Assembly: GCA_001872925.1 (NCBI GenBank)
Contig: MNYD01000090.1
Location: 1 to 6,296 of the forward strand
From: Dehalococcoidia bacterium CG2_30_46_19
GTDB lineage: Bacteria; Chloroflexota; Dehalococcoidia; GIF9; AB-539-J10
Length of the DNA stretch: 6,296 bases
Reading direction: 5' to 3'
Below the pieces are notes generated by a model. That model made no database searches and was not told where the DNA came from. It saw nothing but the letters and a program-made list of their open reading frames with translations. Of the stretch, positions 5,551-6,296 are shown piece after piece (within the stretch, counting starts at the first letter, position 1; each line of letters begins with the position of its first letter). A program made the translations under genes and the position numbers.

Positions 5551-6296
5551 TTTGATGCTCGCTCGTTATGCCGCTTCCTTAATGCTGACTTGCTGCCCCC
5601 TTTTTTCGCCTTCCCCTGGACTTGCAAATCCATATCTTCAACCTCAATATCTATTACTTCCCCCTTAGTACGAGCATAATTTAATATGTCGTCGGGGGTC
5701 ATAGTATGCACATGAACCCTTAGAAGATTTTCGTCACCAACTGCTATCGGACATTCGCCAGCAGCAATAACGGCGTTTCGTATTTCCTCAACGGGCAGAT
5801 TTTGTCCCTGTATCATGAACTGAACATCAAATCCGTAAACCTTTTCCTTCTGTTTGGTAGAGGAAATCTTAGAGGGAAGCTTTTTGGCTAGCCGTCGAAC
5901 GGGCCGCTTTCTGCAGATAGATTCTTTCATCCCCTCGAAGACATAATACAAACCCTTGGCCCCAGCATCTACCACTCCAGCCTCCTTCAACAAGGGAAGC
6001 ATCTCCGGGGTTTTCTCCACCGTCTTCTTTGTCCGTGAGACCACAGAAGTTATGGTATGTGCGAAGCTGACGCCCCTTTCAGCAGCTCGAGAGGCTGCTT
6101 CAGAAGCTTCCCTGATGGCAGTGAGTATAGTCCCCTCCACCGGCTCAGCAACAACTTTGTATGCCTCCTCAGAGGCAATGTGAAGAGCATTGGCAAAATC
6201 CATGGTAGAAAAACTCTTTCTCTCCTGTATTCCCTTAGCTATGCCTCTCAATATCTGGGAAAGGATAACGCCCGAGTTGCCCCGCGCCCCAAAAAG
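5547..6296 (-). CDS. DAK2-domain FakA/YloV-like protein, 5' end beyond window, short C-terminus
   Basis: The frame is open from the right edge to TGA 5549-5547, giving 249 residues without a start. It begins in the DAK2 (DhaL-type) kinase domain: GARGNSGVILSQ at residues 3-14, EPVEGTILTAIREA near 51-64, and AGVVDAGAKGL at 106-116. A second region follows with YGFDVQF at 154-160 and the VHVHT signature at 194-198, as in the middle domain of fatty acid kinase subunit FakA. FakA phosphorylates FakB-bound fatty acids, and the fabF gene that overlaps this one (GTGA) supports a lipid role. Two oddities stand out. The protein ends about 30 residues after the middle domain in a basic tail (GKAKKGGSKSALRKRHN), so the C-terminal domain of full-length FakA is missing. 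The cysteine usual in the YCTEF position is Asp here. The Mg-binding NVFPVPDGDTG region should lie off the window. A TTG at 6251 is not the start, because the conserved domain continues upstream. Confidence 0.85.
   Translation of the reverse strand, partial: LFGARGNSGVILSQILRGIAKGIQERKSFSTMDFANALHIASEEAYKVVAEPVEGTILTAIREASEAASRAAERGVSFAHTITSVVSRTKKTVEKTPEMLPLLKEAGVVDAGAKGLYYVFEGMKESICRKRPVRRLAKKLPSKISSTKQKEKVYGFDVQFMIQGQNLPVEEIRNAVIAAGECPIAVGDENLLRVHVHTMTPDDILNYARTKGEVIDIEVEDMDLQVQGKAKKGGSKSALRKRHNERASK

Overview
The window reads as an ordinary bacterial chromosome segment of moderate G+C. It most resembles an anaerobic Chloroflexota (Dehalococcoidia-like) bacterium or a relative. That placement is an inference from three things: the archaeal-type SIS-domain phosphoglucose/phosphomannose isomerase, a short FakA/YloV-like protein next to fabF, and a C/G-rich palindromic interspersed repeat. 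There is no rRNA or other firm taxonomic marker. I see no phage, CRISPR or toxin-antitoxin genes.

Layout. (1) 3-2607, plus strand: the last 27 residues of an unrecognised protein, then a hexophosphomutase (phosphoglucomutase/phosphomannomutase family), then a bifunctional-type phosphoglucose/phosphomannose isomerase whose start overlaps the previous stop (ATGA). The last two genes would interconvert glucose-1-P, glucose-6-P, fructose-6-P, mannose-6-P and mannose-1-P, the branch point between central carbon metabolism and sugar-nucleotide synthesis. (2) 2612-2778, minus strand: a tRNA-Ala(TGC)-tRNA-Ser(GCT) pair only 2 nt apart, with a plausible promoter at 2796-2823. (3) 2830-3004: a small non-coding element, 155 bp, made of 26-bp imperfect terminal inverted repeats enclosing three strong hairpins, with a 9/10-matching direct repeat directly abutting both ends. 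It looks like a MITE. (4) 3055-4322, plus strand: a two-gene thiol-redox operon, a six-helix CcdA membrane protein followed by a TlpA/ResA-like lipoprotein thioredoxin. CcdA would carry electrons from cytoplasmic thioredoxin across the membrane and the lipoprotein would receive them. Both genes have odd start regions; the lipoprotein appears to begin at an AUA codon. (5) 4312-6296, minus strand: fabF (beta-ketoacyl-ACP synthase II), preceded by and overlapping (GTGA) a DAK2-domain FakA-like protein that continues past the right edge. The two suggest a fatty-acid synthesis or incorporation operon. The tlpA and fabF genes converge and share their last 11 bp.

There is no obvious new multi-gene system here. 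The points that merit a second look are the MITE-like element beside the tRNA promoter, the start-codon anomalies in the ccdA-tlpA operon, the FakA-like protein lacking the usual C-terminal domain and a metal-site cysteine, and the nearly fused tRNA pair.
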